DNA of 45,796 nt from the IMG/VR virus record IMGVR_UViG_3300008266_000100, positions 1-45,796 of that record; one strand, 5' to 3'. The DNA is from a virus. The notes under the pieces were generated by a model, which was given only the letters and a program-made list of their open reading frames with translations, searched no databases and was not told the origin of the DNA. This document shows positions 15,145 to 22,951 of this stretch, piece after piece. Within the stretch, counting starts at the first letter, position 1, and each line of letters begins with the position of its first letter. Made by a program: the position numbers and the translations under genes.

Positions 15145-15185
15145 GCAACAGCCCCGCGCGAAAGGGGAGAACGCGGGGCTGTTGC
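15145..15185 (+). terminator. Strong hairpin terminator
   Basis: A perfect 14-bp inverted repeat, GCAACAGCCCCGCG (15145-15158) and CGCGGGGCTGTTGC (15172-15185), has a 13-nt loop. No U-tail follows. It ends the 12.2-15.1 kb operon. The remaining 107 nt up to the next gene hold a possible promoter but no gene. Confidence 0.75.
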
Positions 15186-15255
15186 GGTCGCAGATGGACA
15201 CCACGAGGGTTGCGACAGTCGCACAGTAGCACCTGTCTGCGCCCCAATCAGAGGC

Positions 15256-15261
15256 TATGGT
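15256..15261 (+). promoter_or_regulatory. Possible TATGGT -10 box
   Basis: TATGGT lies 31 nt before the ATG at 15293, with AGGAGG at 15282-15287 as ribosome site. A TTGCGA-like -35 near 15210 is too far for standard spacing. The call is weak. Confidence 0.25.
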
Positions 15262-15292
15262 GCCGAGCCTGGATGGACATCAGGAGGAGCGC

Positions 15293-15877
15293 ATGAGCGA
15301 GATTAGAGCAACGGAGTATTTCGCTCTCGTGCCTGAGTTTGTGATCTACGGGGACATCTCAGCCAACGCTGTCAGGCTGTTTGCAGTCCTGCATCGCTAT
15401 GCCAACAGCCAACTGAGGGCATGGCCCTCGAGGAAAACGCTCGCGGAGGCAATGCGGGTCTCGACTGCGACAGTCGATCGGGCCAAGGACGAACTGGTGG
15501 CACTCGGGGCCCTGACTGTCACCTCGAGGACGAGCGATCTCGGCGATCCGACATCGAATCTCTACACGCTGCTGATGGCCCCCTCAGGGGCATCCTCTGC
15601 CTCCCCTGCGTCATCACAGGTGATGAAGGGTCTCCTCACAGGTGGGGGGACGGGTCTCCTCACAGGTGCTGTTCTAAAGAGAGACAGTAAGAACGAGAGA
15701 CAATCAGGGATGTCATCACTCGAGAGAGTTCACGGCGACAAGGCAGGGCAGGTCGCGGGCCTCATCCGGCTCGGCAGACCGCAGGAGGCTGATGCCTACA
15801 TTGCGGATCAGGAGCCTGCCATCAGGGAGTGGCTGCAGGCAGTCGCCGAGCAGATGCGAGAGCAGGGACAGCCCTAA
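15293..15877 (+). CDS. Winged-helix DNA-binding protein, replication-initiator-like
   Basis: The 194-residue protein starts at ATG after AGGAGG; an upstream in-frame ATG at 15257 has no ribosome site. The N-terminal 100 residues are a winged helix of the phage RepA/DnaD-like type (YFALVPEFVIYGDISANAVR, WPSRKTLAEAMRVSTATVDR, ELVALGALTVTSR, TSNLYTLL). A Ser-rich linker and helical tail follow. With no polymerase or helicase in the genome, this could recruit host replication proteins; a regulator is the alternative. Confidence 0.75.
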   Translation: MSEIRATEYFALVPEFVIYGDISANAVRLFAVLHRYANSQLRAWPSRKTLAEAMRVSTATVDRAKDELVALGALTVTSRTSDLGDPTSNLYTLLMAPSGASSASPASSQVMKGLLTGGGTGLLTGAVLKRDSKNERQSGMSSLERVHGDKAGQVAGLIRLGRPQEADAYIADQEPAIREWLQAVAEQMREQGQP

Positions 15878-16260
15878 TGAGGCGCACTCCGCTCAAGCGT
15901 CGCACGCCCCTCAGCCCAGGAGCCCCTCTGCGCAGGCAGACGAGCCTCAGCAGGGGCACGAGTCTGAGGCGCAGGGCTCGAGGAGTTGCTCGCGATCTCT
16001 ACGAGCAGGTGCTCGCCCGCGACGGAGGATGCATCGCCCGAGGCCTCGTGCCTCAGGTCTCCTGCATGGGCAGGATTGATCCTCATCATCGGCTGATGCG
16101 CTCCCAGGGAGGAAAGGACTCCCTCGACAATCTCATCTCTGTCTGCAGGGCGCATCACGACTGGATTCACGCTCATCCGGCGCGATCGTATGATCTCGAT
16201 CTCCTGCGCCATCCCGACCGCTCAACACAACGATCCGAGGAGGACTCATGCGGAAACTAA
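15877..16260 (+). CDS. HNH endonuclease
   Basis: The ATG overlaps the upstream TAA. A very basic N-terminus (MRRTPLKRRTPLS ... LRRRARG) precedes an HNH fold: DGGCIARG, IDPHHRLMRSQGGKDSLDN, LISVCRAHHDWIHAHP. The conserved HH, N and H are present, while the zinc cysteines are limited to one or two. It may nick DNA during recombination or packaging, or act as a free-standing homing-type nuclease. It is not next to the terminase. Confidence 0.8.
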   Translation: MRRTPLKRRTPLSPGAPLRRQTSLSRGTSLRRRARGVARDLYEQVLARDGGCIARGLVPQVSCMGRIDPHHRLMRSQGGKDSLDNLISVCRAHHDWIHAHPARSYDLDLLRHPDRSTQRSEEDSCGN

Positions 16261-16637
16261 CAACACTCACCATCATCGGCGCACTCGCCCTGTCGGCATG
16301 CACGACAGAGCGCATCGTCGAGCGAGCCCCTGAGACATCCTCGAGGCCCGCTCCGGCTCCTGCTCCGCAGGATCCCTCAGGCGACTTCCTGGCGTATGTC
16401 AATCAGACAGCAGGAGATGCGATCTACTGGAGCGACGACGATCTGCTCGAGGTTGGCCTGCTCGTCTGTGAGGCTCTCGACAGCGGGGCAACGATGCGAG
16501 AGGTTGCGCAGACGATGGAGGACTCTGCTGTGACCAACGGCGATGTCGAACTGTTCGCAACAGTCATGTATGCAGCAGTCATCAACCTCTGCCCGCAGTA
16601 TGAGCAGGCCCTGATGGCCTACATCAACAGCATCTGA
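16248..16637 (+). CDS. Secreted lipoprotein with DUF732-like domain
   Basis: The 129-residue protein has a signal peptide ending in a lipobox (ALALSAC, modified Cys at about residue 18), then a Pro/Ala linker and a helical domain with paired cysteines (FLAYVNQ ... LLEVGLLVCEALDSGATMRE ... VINLCPQYEQ). This pattern matches the actinobacterial DUF732 family. A lipoprotein displayed on the infected cell may block superinfecting phages, as phage lipoproteins elsewhere do; that role is inference. It overlaps the HNH gene by 13 nt. Confidence 0.75.
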   Translation: MRKLTTLTIIGALALSACTTERIVERAPETSSRPAPAPAPQDPSGDFLAYVNQTAGDAIYWSDDDLLEVGLLVCEALDSGATMREVAQTMEDSAVTNGDVELFATVMYAAVINLCPQYEQALMAYINSI

Positions 16638-16638
16638 C

Positions 16639-17130
16639 ATGGCTGACGCATCACCGACGCTGTTTGATCTCCCTGCAGACATCCCTGCGCTCCCCTACGG
16701 GGGCTCCTCAGGATGGGCAGGCTCAGAGACATCAGAGGAGAGAGCCCGCTCTGCTGATGCTGACGGCACGACAGGGCGCAGACAGAGGCGCACACTCTCG
16801 CTCCTCGCATCAGCAGGCCTGCAGGGCATGACATGGAAGGAGATCGCGCAGGAGACCGGATGGCATCACGGCACCGCATCAGGGGCTCTGTCGGTGCTGC
16901 ACAAGGTCGGCGCGATCGCCCGCCTCGCAGAGACTCGATCCCGGTCGGCTGTCTATGTCCTCCCTGCTCATGTCGCAGGCAGGCCAGTCTCAGGCAGACG
17001 CACGACCGCGGGATCGCGTCTGCTCCGGCAGGTGCTCGCAGAGATCGACGCTGATCTCGCAGAGGGGCGATCCTGGGAGGCTCGGCGACGCATCCAGGCG
17101 ACTCTCGAGATGCTCGGGGAGGACGCATGA
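16639..17130 (+). CDS. Winged-helix DNA-binding protein
   Basis: The 163-residue protein starts 1 nt after the lipoprotein stop. A disordered N-terminus of about 45 residues precedes a winged helix (LSLLASAGLQGMTWKEIAQE, TGWHHGTASGALSVLHKVGA, RSRSAVYVLP). The C-terminal helical tail is Arg/Glu-rich. Likely a transcriptional regulator of phage genes, and one candidate to bind the CCGAC palindromes. Confidence 0.7.
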   Translation: MADASPTLFDLPADIPALPYGGSSGWAGSETSEERARSADADGTTGRRQRRTLSLLASAGLQGMTWKEIAQETGWHHGTASGALSVLHKVGAIARLAETRSRSAVYVLPAHVAGRPVSGRRTTAGSRLLRQVLAEIDADLAEGRSWEARRRIQATLEMLGEDA

Positions 17131-17192
17131 CTGCCCTGTGGGGCCTCACGATCGTCGCAGTCGCGATCCTGATCGGATGGGCAGAGGCATGA
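17127..17192 (+). CDS. 21-residue single-span membrane microprotein
   Basis: The frame ATG 17127 to TGA 17192 overlaps the stop of the gene before and the start of the gene after by ATGA. It reads MTALWGLTIVAVAIL then IGWAEA, one transmembrane helix. The double coupling and codon use suggest a real tiny gene. Function is unknown. Confidence 0.5.
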   Translation: MTALWGLTIVAVAILIGWAEA

Positions 17193-17839
17193 CATCCCCC
17201 ATGCTCATCTTCGATCTGTTTGCAGGCACAGGCTCCTCGACGAGGGCGTTCGCTGATGCAGGCCATCAGGTCATCTCGTTCGAGTTGGATCCTGCGTTTT
17301 CTGCGACCGAGAGCGTTGATGTCACGACTCTGCGAGCAGATGACCTGCTCGCCCGCTACGGCAGGCCTGACTTCATCTGGGCATCGCCTCCATGTACATC
17401 GTTCTCTGTCGCCTCGATCGGCAGGCATTGGAGGCTCGAGGATGGAGTCCCTGTCCCGAGGACAGATGCAGCAGTCATCGGGCAGATCGTTGTGGGCGCA
17501 ACTGTCGCCCTGATCGAGGCTCTCGCTCCCCGCTTCGGATGGCTGATGGAGAACCCGCGAGGCATGCTCAGGAAACTCCCAGTCGTCGCAGGCCTGCCGA
17601 GGAGCACAGTCACCTACTGCCAGTACGGAGACTCCAGGCAGAAGCCGACTGACCTGTGGGGAGATGTCCCCGGATGGGAGCCCCGGCCTGTCTGCGATCG
17701 CGGAGCCCCATGCCATGAGGCTGCGCCGAGAGGATCGCGCACAGGCACGCAGGGCCTAGCATCAGCCCGCACTAAGGCAATGGTGCCATACGGCCTCGGG
17801 ATGGACATCCTGCAGGCCATCGAGGAGAGGAGAGGCTGA
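17189..17839 (+). CDS. Short cytosine-C5 DNA methyltransferase-like protein
   Basis: The 216-residue protein has motif I (FDLFAGTGSSTRAF, residues 8-21), the catalytic PPCTSFS loop (Cys 69), MENPRGMLRKLP in place of the usual ENV, and a conserved CQYGDSRQKPTDLWG block. It lacks a classical QRR motif and a separate target-recognition domain, and is about half the normal length. This compact form is widespread in phages and little characterised. It would methylate cytosine in phage DNA, possibly as the substrate for further modification. Confidence 0.75.
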   Translation: MTSPMLIFDLFAGTGSSTRAFADAGHQVISFELDPAFSATESVDVTTLRADDLLARYGRPDFIWASPPCTSFSVASIGRHWRLEDGVPVPRTDAAVIGQIVVGATVALIEALAPRFGWLMENPRGMLRKLPVVAGLPRSTVTYCQYGDSRQKPTDLWGDVPGWEPRPVCDRGAPCHEAAPRGSRTGTQGLASARTKAMVPYGLGMDILQAIEERRG

Positions 17840-18186
17840 TGAGGAGACTGCTCACGCAGGGCGAGATCGAGGAGATGATCCTCGCCATCTCAGCGCAGAT
17901 CGAGGAGGAGACATACGCATACGCATCGCTCTCCGACGAGAGTGCATCAGCAGAGGCTAACTACAAACTCGCAGCAGCCCGACAGATGCTCGCCATCGCA
18001 GCATCGGATCGGAAGATGACTGCCCCTGAGAAGCAGGCGACAGTCGATGTCGCATGCTCCGAGGTTTTCCGGGCATGGCGCATCGCAGAGGCGAGGAGAG
18101 CCTCATGCAAGGAGGCTCTGAACTCCCTGCGAGCGAGGCTCGACGCTCAGAGATCGCTCGCAGCCAATGTAAGGGCGCAGACCTGA
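17839..18186 (+). CDS. Helical conserved phage protein, 115 aa
   Basis: The ATG overlaps the methyltransferase stop. The protein is almost entirely alpha-helical with heptad character (AYASLSDESASAEANYKLAA ... CKEALNSLRARLDAQRSLAA). Similar helical proteins accompany replication or recombination genes in actinophages. No activity is known to me. Confidence 0.65.
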   Translation: MRRLLTQGEIEEMILAISAQIEEETYAYASLSDESASAEANYKLAAARQMLAIAASDRKMTAPEKQATVDVACSEVFRAWRIAEARRASCKEALNSLRARLDAQRSLAANVRAQT

Positions 18187-18200
18187 TGGGCGCATCAGCC

Positions 18201-18214
18201 GACTATGCTCGGCG
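18201..18214 (+). promoter_or_regulatory. CCGA-CTATGC-TCGG palindrome over a TATGCT box
   Basis: CCGACTATGCTCGG is an inverted repeat with a -10-like TATGCT (18204-18209) in its centre, 9 nt before ATG 18219. It belongs to the same motif family as the sites at 10442, 22491, 27228 and 32291. Confidence 0.35.
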
Positions 18215-18218
18215 ACCG

Positions 18219-18458
18219 ATGAGGAAGAACACAGCCCCTGCCATGACCGACCTAGATCGCCTCGAGCAGACGATCATCGAGGGACAGCGTGCCTACGAGG
18301 AGCGCAACGCCCTGATCGTCGCACTCGTCGAGGCAGGAGCCTCGCAGGCCTCGGTCGCTCGCCATCTGAACTCTCTGCGGGCATCATGGGGGGCCCCGAG
18401 CCTCACGCCTGATGCGATCGCAGCAACAATCAAGCGAGTCAGGCAGAGCCGTGTCTGA
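18219..18458 (+). CDS. Small HTH protein
   Basis: The start is either ATG 18219 or ATG 18243; the second leaves GAGGAAG as a distant ribosome site. The protein has a helix-turn-helix-like segment (LVEAGASQASVARHLNSLRA, then TPDAIAATIKRVRQSRV). It overlaps the following methyltransferase GTG and may regulate it, like the small controller proteins of restriction-modification loci; that is inference. Confidence 0.6.
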   Translation: MRKNTAPAMTDLDRLEQTIIEGQRAYEERNALIVALVEAGASQASVARHLNSLRASWGAPSLTPDAIAATIKRVRQSRV

Positions 18459-19950
18459 TCAGCCTCTGACATTCGGCTCCCTGTTCGCAGGAGTCGGGGG
18501 CATCGATCTCGGGCTCGAGAGAACAGGTCGATGGGAGTGCCGATTCCAGGTCGAGTGGGATCCTGCATGTCAGCAGACGCTCGCCTACTGGTGGCCCGAG
18601 GTGCCGAGATGGAGCGATGTCGCGGAGACATCAGGCAGAGACCTGCCCCCGGTCGATCTCATCACCTTCGGCTCTCCATGTCAGGATCTGTCAAACGCAG
18701 GAAAGCGGGCAGGGCTCGAGGGCAGTCGATCATCGATGTTCTTCGAGGCAGTCAGAATCATCAAGGAGATGAGAGATGTCACAAATGGAACTTTTCCCCG
18801 ATTTGCCCTCTGGGAGAATGTCGCGGGTGCCCTCACTTCTAATCGAGGGCGGGACTTCGGCGTCGTCCTCGACTCGTTGGCAGACATCGGGGCTGTGGCT
18901 CTCGAGTGGCATCTCTTGGACTCGCAGTTCTTCGGAGTCCCCCAGAGGAGACGGCGAGTGTTCGTCCTCGCTTGTTTCGATCCTGCAGTCGCCGACCGAG
19001 GTGGACGCGAGATACTCCCTGTCGGCGAGGGCCGCAGCAGGCATCCTCAGAAGGGCAGACAATCGGGGGCGGGCTCTGCCGGAGAGGCTGAGGATCGCTC
19101 TCGAGATCATGTCCCGTTCGTCCTCGACCACGCCTGCCTCTCCCAAGGGCTGAACGCCAAGTACGACTTTGTTGCTGATCAGCGGGATGTCATGCCATGT
19201 CTGATCGCAGGCGGGCCTCATGGAGTCGGTCAGCCTGTCGTCAGCCTCATCGATGGCACGCGGGTAAACGATGTCAGGGTGTATGGCGAGCCTGTGCAGA
19301 CTCTGCAGGAGCGCATGGGCACAGGAGGAAACACGGTGCCGATGGTAACGATTGACTCAGGCGAGCATCAGATGGAGATGTCGTGGTGGGATGGCTCAGA
19401 CATCGTGCCGAGCATCGGGACTACATCGTCGCAGCAGAGGATGCCTGACAAGGGCCAGTTGTTCGCAGTCGTCGGCTTCTCTCACACTCAGGGCCTCGAC
19501 CCGCAGGCATCTGAGACCGCATGGCCCACGTTGCAATCAGAGGGAGGAGGGCATGCGGTGATGGTCGATGCAGAGGCTGAGATCCGTCCGTTCGTGTTTC
19601 AGCCAGGGACGATGATCCGGCAGGGGATGCCTGGGAGCGAGGAGACTGCGCCAACGCTCCGCGCACAGGTCAAGGGAGGCGACAACGCCCCGCATGTGCT
19701 CACAGAGGATGACAGCACAAACATCTCTGCTCCTCTCATGCTGTCGCCATCAGTCATCGTCAGGAGACTCACGCCGATCGAGTGCGAGCGTCTGCAGGGA
19801 TGGCCCGACAATCACACTCTGCCTCGCGCTGATGGCAAGACAAACCCTGACAGCACTAGATACAAGATGGTCGGCAACGGCGTGACATCCAATGTCGCAG
19901 AGTTCATCGGCACGCATCTCGCCATCGCCTGCGATGAGGCCCAGACATGA
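18451..19950 (+). CDS. Cytosine-C5 DNA methyltransferase
   Basis: The 499-residue protein starts at GTG within the upstream stop. Motifs are complete: I (FGSLFAGVGGIDLGLE), IV (FGSPCQDLSNAGKR, catalytic Cys 77), VI (LWENVAGAL), VIII (VPQRRRRVF), and X (MVGNGVTSNVAEF). The roughly 260 residues between VIII and the C-terminal motifs are long and contain several loosely repeated segments (PVQTLQERMGTGGNTVP, AWPTLQSEGGGHAV, APTLRAQVKGGDNAP, MPCLIAGGPHGVGQP), as in multispecific phage enzymes. No partner restriction enzyme is visible, so a role in evading host restriction or preparing DNA for hypermodification is likely. Confidence 0.9.
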   Translation: MSDQPLTFGSLFAGVGGIDLGLERTGRWECRFQVEWDPACQQTLAYWWPEVPRWSDVAETSGRDLPPVDLITFGSPCQDLSNAGKRAGLEGSRSSMFFEAVRIIKEMRDVTNGTFPRFALWENVAGALTSNRGRDFGVVLDSLADIGAVALEWHLLDSQFFGVPQRRRRVFVLACFDPAVADRGGREILPVGEGRSRHPQKGRQSGAGSAGEAEDRSRDHVPFVLDHACLSQGLNAKYDFVADQRDVMPCLIAGGPHGVGQPVVSLIDGTRVNDVRVYGEPVQTLQERMGTGGNTVPMVTIDSGEHQMEMSWWDGSDIVPSIGTTSSQQRMPDKGQLFAVVGFSHTQGLDPQASETAWPTLQSEGGGHAVMVDAEAEIRPFVFQPGTMIRQGMPGSEETAPTLRAQVKGGDNAPHVLTEDDSTNISAPLMLSPSVIVRRLTPIECERLQGWPDNHTLPRADGKTNPDSTRYKMVGNGVTSNVAEFIGTHLAIACDEAQT

Positions 19951-20108
19951 GCCCATGCGAGTGCATCAACTGCGACGATCCAGGCGCAGGAGGCGACTGC
20001 CTCGCCGGATGCTGCGCCTCCTGCCTCTGCTCTCTCGGCTCTGACGAGCCCTGGGGAACGCTCTGCGACGACTGCCAGTTCCTCCTCGAGGAGGAGCGTA
20101 GGCTCTGA
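19947..20108 (+). CDS. Cys-rich microprotein (probable zinc ribbon), 53 aa
   Basis: ATG 19947 overlaps the methyltransferase TGA. Ten of 53 residues are cysteine (CECINCDD, CLAGCCASCLC, LCDDC), consistent with two zinc sites, followed by an acidic helix. Codon use is like its neighbours. Function unknown. Confidence 0.6.
   Translation: MSPCECINCDDPGAGGDCLAGCCASCLCSLGSDEPWGTLCDDCQFLLEEERRL
20099..20104 (+). promoter_or_regulatory. TAGGCT -10 box, leaderless start
   Basis: TAGGCT plus 6 nt leads to ATG 20111 with no ribosome site. It overlaps the last codons of the Cys-rich microprotein. Confidence 0.45.
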
Positions 20109-20110
20109 GC

Positions 20111-20707
20111 ATGATCGTCGATCCCGAGACCATCGCAGAGGTTCTCCTGCAGGGAGCAGTCGCCATCCATGATCGCGACGGGGAAGTCGTCCCGACATCG
20201 TTCGCAATCGGGCACGCCCGCACCATCTTCGCGCAGCCCTTTGATGACTCGGGCCTGAGGATGTCTAGAGAGGCGAGGATCGCGATGGATGCCCTGCTCA
20301 TCTCTGCGACCGGGGCTGTCTGCCTCGGCAGGATTGACGAGTCGTACATCCAGGAGCGAGGGCTCAATGATCCTGCGCCGAGCAGGGACGAACTCATCGA
20401 GCAGGCTGATGTCGATCCGACTATCGGCACAGCCCTGACCGTTCAGGCGATGAGCACTCGCTCGCGGAGAGCGACTGTCGCCCTCGCTCGGCATCATCTC
20501 AGCCCTGAGGGGGAGTCAGTCTGGGATCAGGGGCTCTACACGATGGTCGAGGGGGACGCGATCGTCGCAGCAGTCGAGGCCTGCGCGATGGCTGCAGGCA
20601 TCACCAATCCGATCTCTGATGAGCAACTGCGGGAGGAACTGCTCAACATCGGGTGGTCGATGATCGACTCAGACGACATCGATGGCGACGAGGAGGCATC
20701 CCTCTGA
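20111..20707 (+). CDS. Hypothetical protein, 198 aa
   Basis: Mixed alpha/beta, acidic C-terminus. No recognisable motif; segments such as TSFAIGHARTIFAQPFDDSG and MDALLISATGAVCLG are hydrophobic enough for a globular core. The start is supported by the TAGGCT box. It overlaps the next gene. Confidence 0.6.
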   Translation: MIVDPETIAEVLLQGAVAIHDRDGEVVPTSFAIGHARTIFAQPFDDSGLRMSREARIAMDALLISATGAVCLGRIDESYIQERGLNDPAPSRDELIEQADVDPTIGTALTVQAMSTRSRRATVALARHHLSPEGESVWDQGLYTMVEGDAIVAAVEACAMAAGITNPISDEQLREELLNIGWSMIDSDDIDGDEEASL

Positions 20708-20946
20708 TGTGGTGGATAATCATGGGGGCTCTCCTCATCTCGTTCCTGATTGCCCTGCTCATCGCAGACGACAGCGATCATCGATGCGCCTGGTGCGGGG
20801 ATGGCATCCCCGAGGGGGAGGATGCCCGATGGCGCAGGCCCTATCGCCTCCACACTCTGGAGACGACGCTGTACGGCATGCATCTCTACTGCTCGCGAGG
20901 ATGCGCTCTCTCGCACGCTGAGATGCTCGAGGGATCTGATGTCTGA
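20707..20946 (+). CDS. Membrane-anchored zinc-ribbon protein, 79 aa
   Basis: An N-terminal transmembrane helix (MWWIIMGALLISFLIALLIA) is followed by CAWCGDG and CSRGCALSH, a four-cysteine treble-clef or ribbon. The domain would face the cytoplasm or outside depending on insertion. No function is known. Confidence 0.6.
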   Translation: MWWIIMGALLISFLIALLIADDSDHRCAWCGDGIPEGEDARWRRPYRLHTLETTLYGMHLYCSRGCALSHAEMLEGSDV

Positions 20947-21271
20947 TCAGGATGCTGTCATCAGAGACCTGACTCAGAGCATCGAGGCCCTGCAGAGGGA
21001 GCGTGATGCTGCGAGGAGCGAGTTGATCCATTGGCGAGGCCTTGCCCGGGCACTAGGCATCGCGATGAGCGACTCGTATGAGGGCCCTGCTGCGCTCGAG
21101 CGCGAGGAAGGCGACAGATACCGCAGAGCCGTATGGGTTCTAGCATCTTGGGTTTACGCCTCATCAGTAGATCGCGCTCCTGAGGGCACGACTCCTGATG
21201 TATGGGTTCGATGGGCTCTGGAGCAGACAGAGAGCCCTGTGCCCCCTCCCTGCCCCTCGGTGATAGCCTGA
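20939..21271 (+). CDS. Coiled-coil hypothetical protein, 110 aa
   Basis: The ATG overlaps the previous gene. Residues about 5-40 form a coiled coil (VIRDLTQSIEALQRERDAAR), followed by a helical domain with several Trp residues. Function unknown. Confidence 0.55.
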   Translation: MSDQDAVIRDLTQSIEALQRERDAARSELIHWRGLARALGIAMSDSYEGPAALEREEGDRYRRAVWVLASWVYASSVDRAPEGTTPDVWVRWALEQTESPVPPPCPSVIA

Positions 21272-21368
21272 CCTGATCCCCTGACCGACAGATCTGATCA
21301 GCCACGCCCCGATGGAGGGCACGAGACATCTCGGGCTGTGGGGATCGCCGACAAAGGAAAGCAGACTG

Positions 21369-22493
21369 TTGAGACGCTCTCTCATCGCCTTCAGCATCTC
21401 CATGATCGTCGCTGCGACTGCAGCGCACGCTCTGAGCCCGCGAGAGGAGGCGATGACAGATGACGCGACTCTGCTGAACCTCCCGGCTGATCAGCCTGTG
21501 TTCCCCTCATGGGAGCCCTCGGCGACAGAGGCTGAGTTCCTAGCCTACGCATCCCTGCCTGAGGCCCCGCCGATGGACTACTGGATCAGGCTCGCTCAAT
21601 GCGAGACGAGTCAGAACTGGCAGAACGAGGGCAGGCATGGGGGAGGCCTTGGCTTCTTCACAGTTGGCAGGTTTCCCTCGTCGAGCATGGGGGGATGGGA
21701 GCGCATGGGAGGCGAGCAGTTTGCCGACCATCCAAAGGATGCGAGCCCGACAGAGCAGATCATCATCGCGACTCGCACCGCGCTCCTCGGATGGGGCCCC
21801 ATCCCCCTGCAGAGAGATCCTGCGATGGCGAGGAGCAAGGGCATCCCGATCGACTACGCCTGGGAGACTGATGAGCATGGATACTGGACATGGGGCTGCG
21901 CCAAACGGGTCGTGGGCGATCCCTGCGGGTTCCTTTGGGATGGATCGCGCATCGCAGTCCTCCCTCATGTCAGGCCTGCCTACTGTCGATACATGAAGGG
22001 CAGAGACTACGCATCCCTGCCGACCAACGGCAGATACGCCCACAATCGGGACACTCGAGAGGCGATCGCGAGAGCGAGAGCAGAGGGGGCGCAGTCTGTC
22101 GCCCTGCCATCAGCCGTCGAGTGGCTGTATCCGACCCGCCTGACGACTGCCCCGGTGCCTGAGGATGCTCGATGCCCTGCGCTCTGGCAGCAGGCCCGAT
22201 CAGTCGGCTTCTCTGATGATGAGATCATCATCCTCGAGGGCATCGCATGGAGCAGATCGCGATGCACAGAGAACGCCAAACAGAGGCGACCTGATGGCGA
22301 CATCCTGAGGGGATACACGCTCATCGGGCCCGAGTGGACGCAGTATCTCCGTGACGCAGCCATCCTGTACTCTCCGCAGGATCTGCTCGGATGGGAGACG
22401 CATCTCGAGGCTGTCCGGTCGATCTATCTGACAGAGGTGAGGCTCAGAGGATGGGGATGGGGCCCCTGGGGCGTGAGCCCACCTGCCGACTAG
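21369..22493 (+). CDS. Secreted Rpf-like muralytic protein
   Basis: I choose TTG 21369, because AAAGGAAA lies 8 nt upstream and this start gives an ideal Sec signal peptide (two Arg, a hydrophobic core, cleavage after AHA). ATG 21312 lacks a ribosome site. The mature protein has an Rpf/lysozyme-like fold: WIRLAQCETSQNW (catalytic Glu after Cys), GGGLGFFTVGRF, then GGEQFADHPKDASPTEQIII. A second region of about 200 residues has Cys pairs (CPALWQQARSVGFSDDE ... RCTENAKQRRPDG), suggesting another extracellular helical domain. It could loosen the wall for lysis alongside the VanY enzyme or remodel host wall during infection. Confidence 0.75.
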   Translation: MRRSLIAFSISMIVAATAAHALSPREEAMTDDATLLNLPADQPVFPSWEPSATEAEFLAYASLPEAPPMDYWIRLAQCETSQNWQNEGRHGGGLGFFTVGRFPSSSMGGWERMGGEQFADHPKDASPTEQIIIATRTALLGWGPIPLQRDPAMARSKGIPIDYAWETDEHGYWTWGCAKRVVGDPCGFLWDGSRIAVLPHVRPAYCRYMKGRDYASLPTNGRYAHNRDTREAIARARAEGAQSVALPSAVEWLYPTRLTTAPVPEDARCPALWQQARSVGFSDDEIIILEGIAWSRSRCTENAKQRRPDGDILRGYTLIGPEWTQYLRDAAILYSPQDLLGWETHLEAVRSIYLTEVRLRGWGWGPWGVSPPAD

Positions 22494-22496
22494 AGT
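22487..22496 (+). promoter_or_regulatory. CCGACTAGAGT promoter element
   Basis: TAGAGT (22491-22496) preceded by CCGAC forms most of the palindromic motif. A GAGGAGGAG ribosome site lies before ATG 22515, so the transcript would be leadered. Confidence 0.4.
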
Positions 22497-22514
22497 CCCG
22501 GCTGAGGAGGAGAC

Positions 22515-22748
22515 ATGATCCACGGACGACAGTCTGCGTATGTCGCAGGATGCAGATGCGAGACATGCCGAGAGGCGAATCGCGAGGCGCAGGCCCGCTA
22601 CAGGAGCACAGCCAAAGGAAGGGAGCAGGCGAGGCGCAACGCCCGAGTGCAGCGCAGAGCGCAGGCTCTCGCCCTCGCTCATCTCAGAGCCACCGACCGG
22701 AGGGCATACTTCGCGGTCTACGATCAGGCTAAGGAGGCATGCAGATGA
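22515..22748 (+). CDS. Small zinc-binding basic protein (HGxxxxYxxGCRCxxC family)
   Basis: The 77-residue protein opens HGRQSAYVAGCRCETCREAN, a CxCxxC module known in many actinophage small proteins, followed by a long Arg/Ala-rich helix. The same module begins the 32942 gene. Likely a nucleic-acid-binding protein; role unknown. Confidence 0.65.
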   Translation: MIHGRQSAYVAGCRCETCREANREAQARYRSTAKGREQARRNARVQRRAQALALAHLRATDRRAYFAVYDQAKEACR

Positions 22749-22951
22749 CAGGCGAGTGGAGGCCCCATGAGCATCCGCACTACGAGAGCGCACTCCTGAT
22801 CGAGCATCTCCAGGAGGAGGTAGCGAGGCTCAGCAGGGACATCACCGCCCTGCAGACGCTCATCGCCGTCTACCTCGATCCCGACTCGGAGGAGGAGCAG
22901 GAGCAGGCTCTCTCATCGCTCGATCTGATCGTCCCGCTGCGCCCCCGGTGA
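22745..22951 (+). CDS. Small coiled-coil protein, 68 aa
   Basis: The ATG at 22745 overlaps the upstream TGA. Residues 17-45 form a coiled coil (LLIEHLQEEVARLSRDITAL). Function unknown. Confidence 0.55.
   Translation: MTGEWRPHEHPHYESALLIEHLQEEVARLSRDITALQTLIAVYLDPDSEEEQEQALSSLDLIVPLRPR

Noticed and set aside
15190-15255. TGCGACAGTCGCA palindrome as an attachment site or origin
   Set aside because: It is short, occurs once, and no integrase is present; evidence is too weak to call.
16619-17716. 365-codon minus-strand frame opposite the HTH and methyltransferase genes
   Set aside because: Cys/Arg-rich low-quality sequence, antisense to genes with clear motifs.
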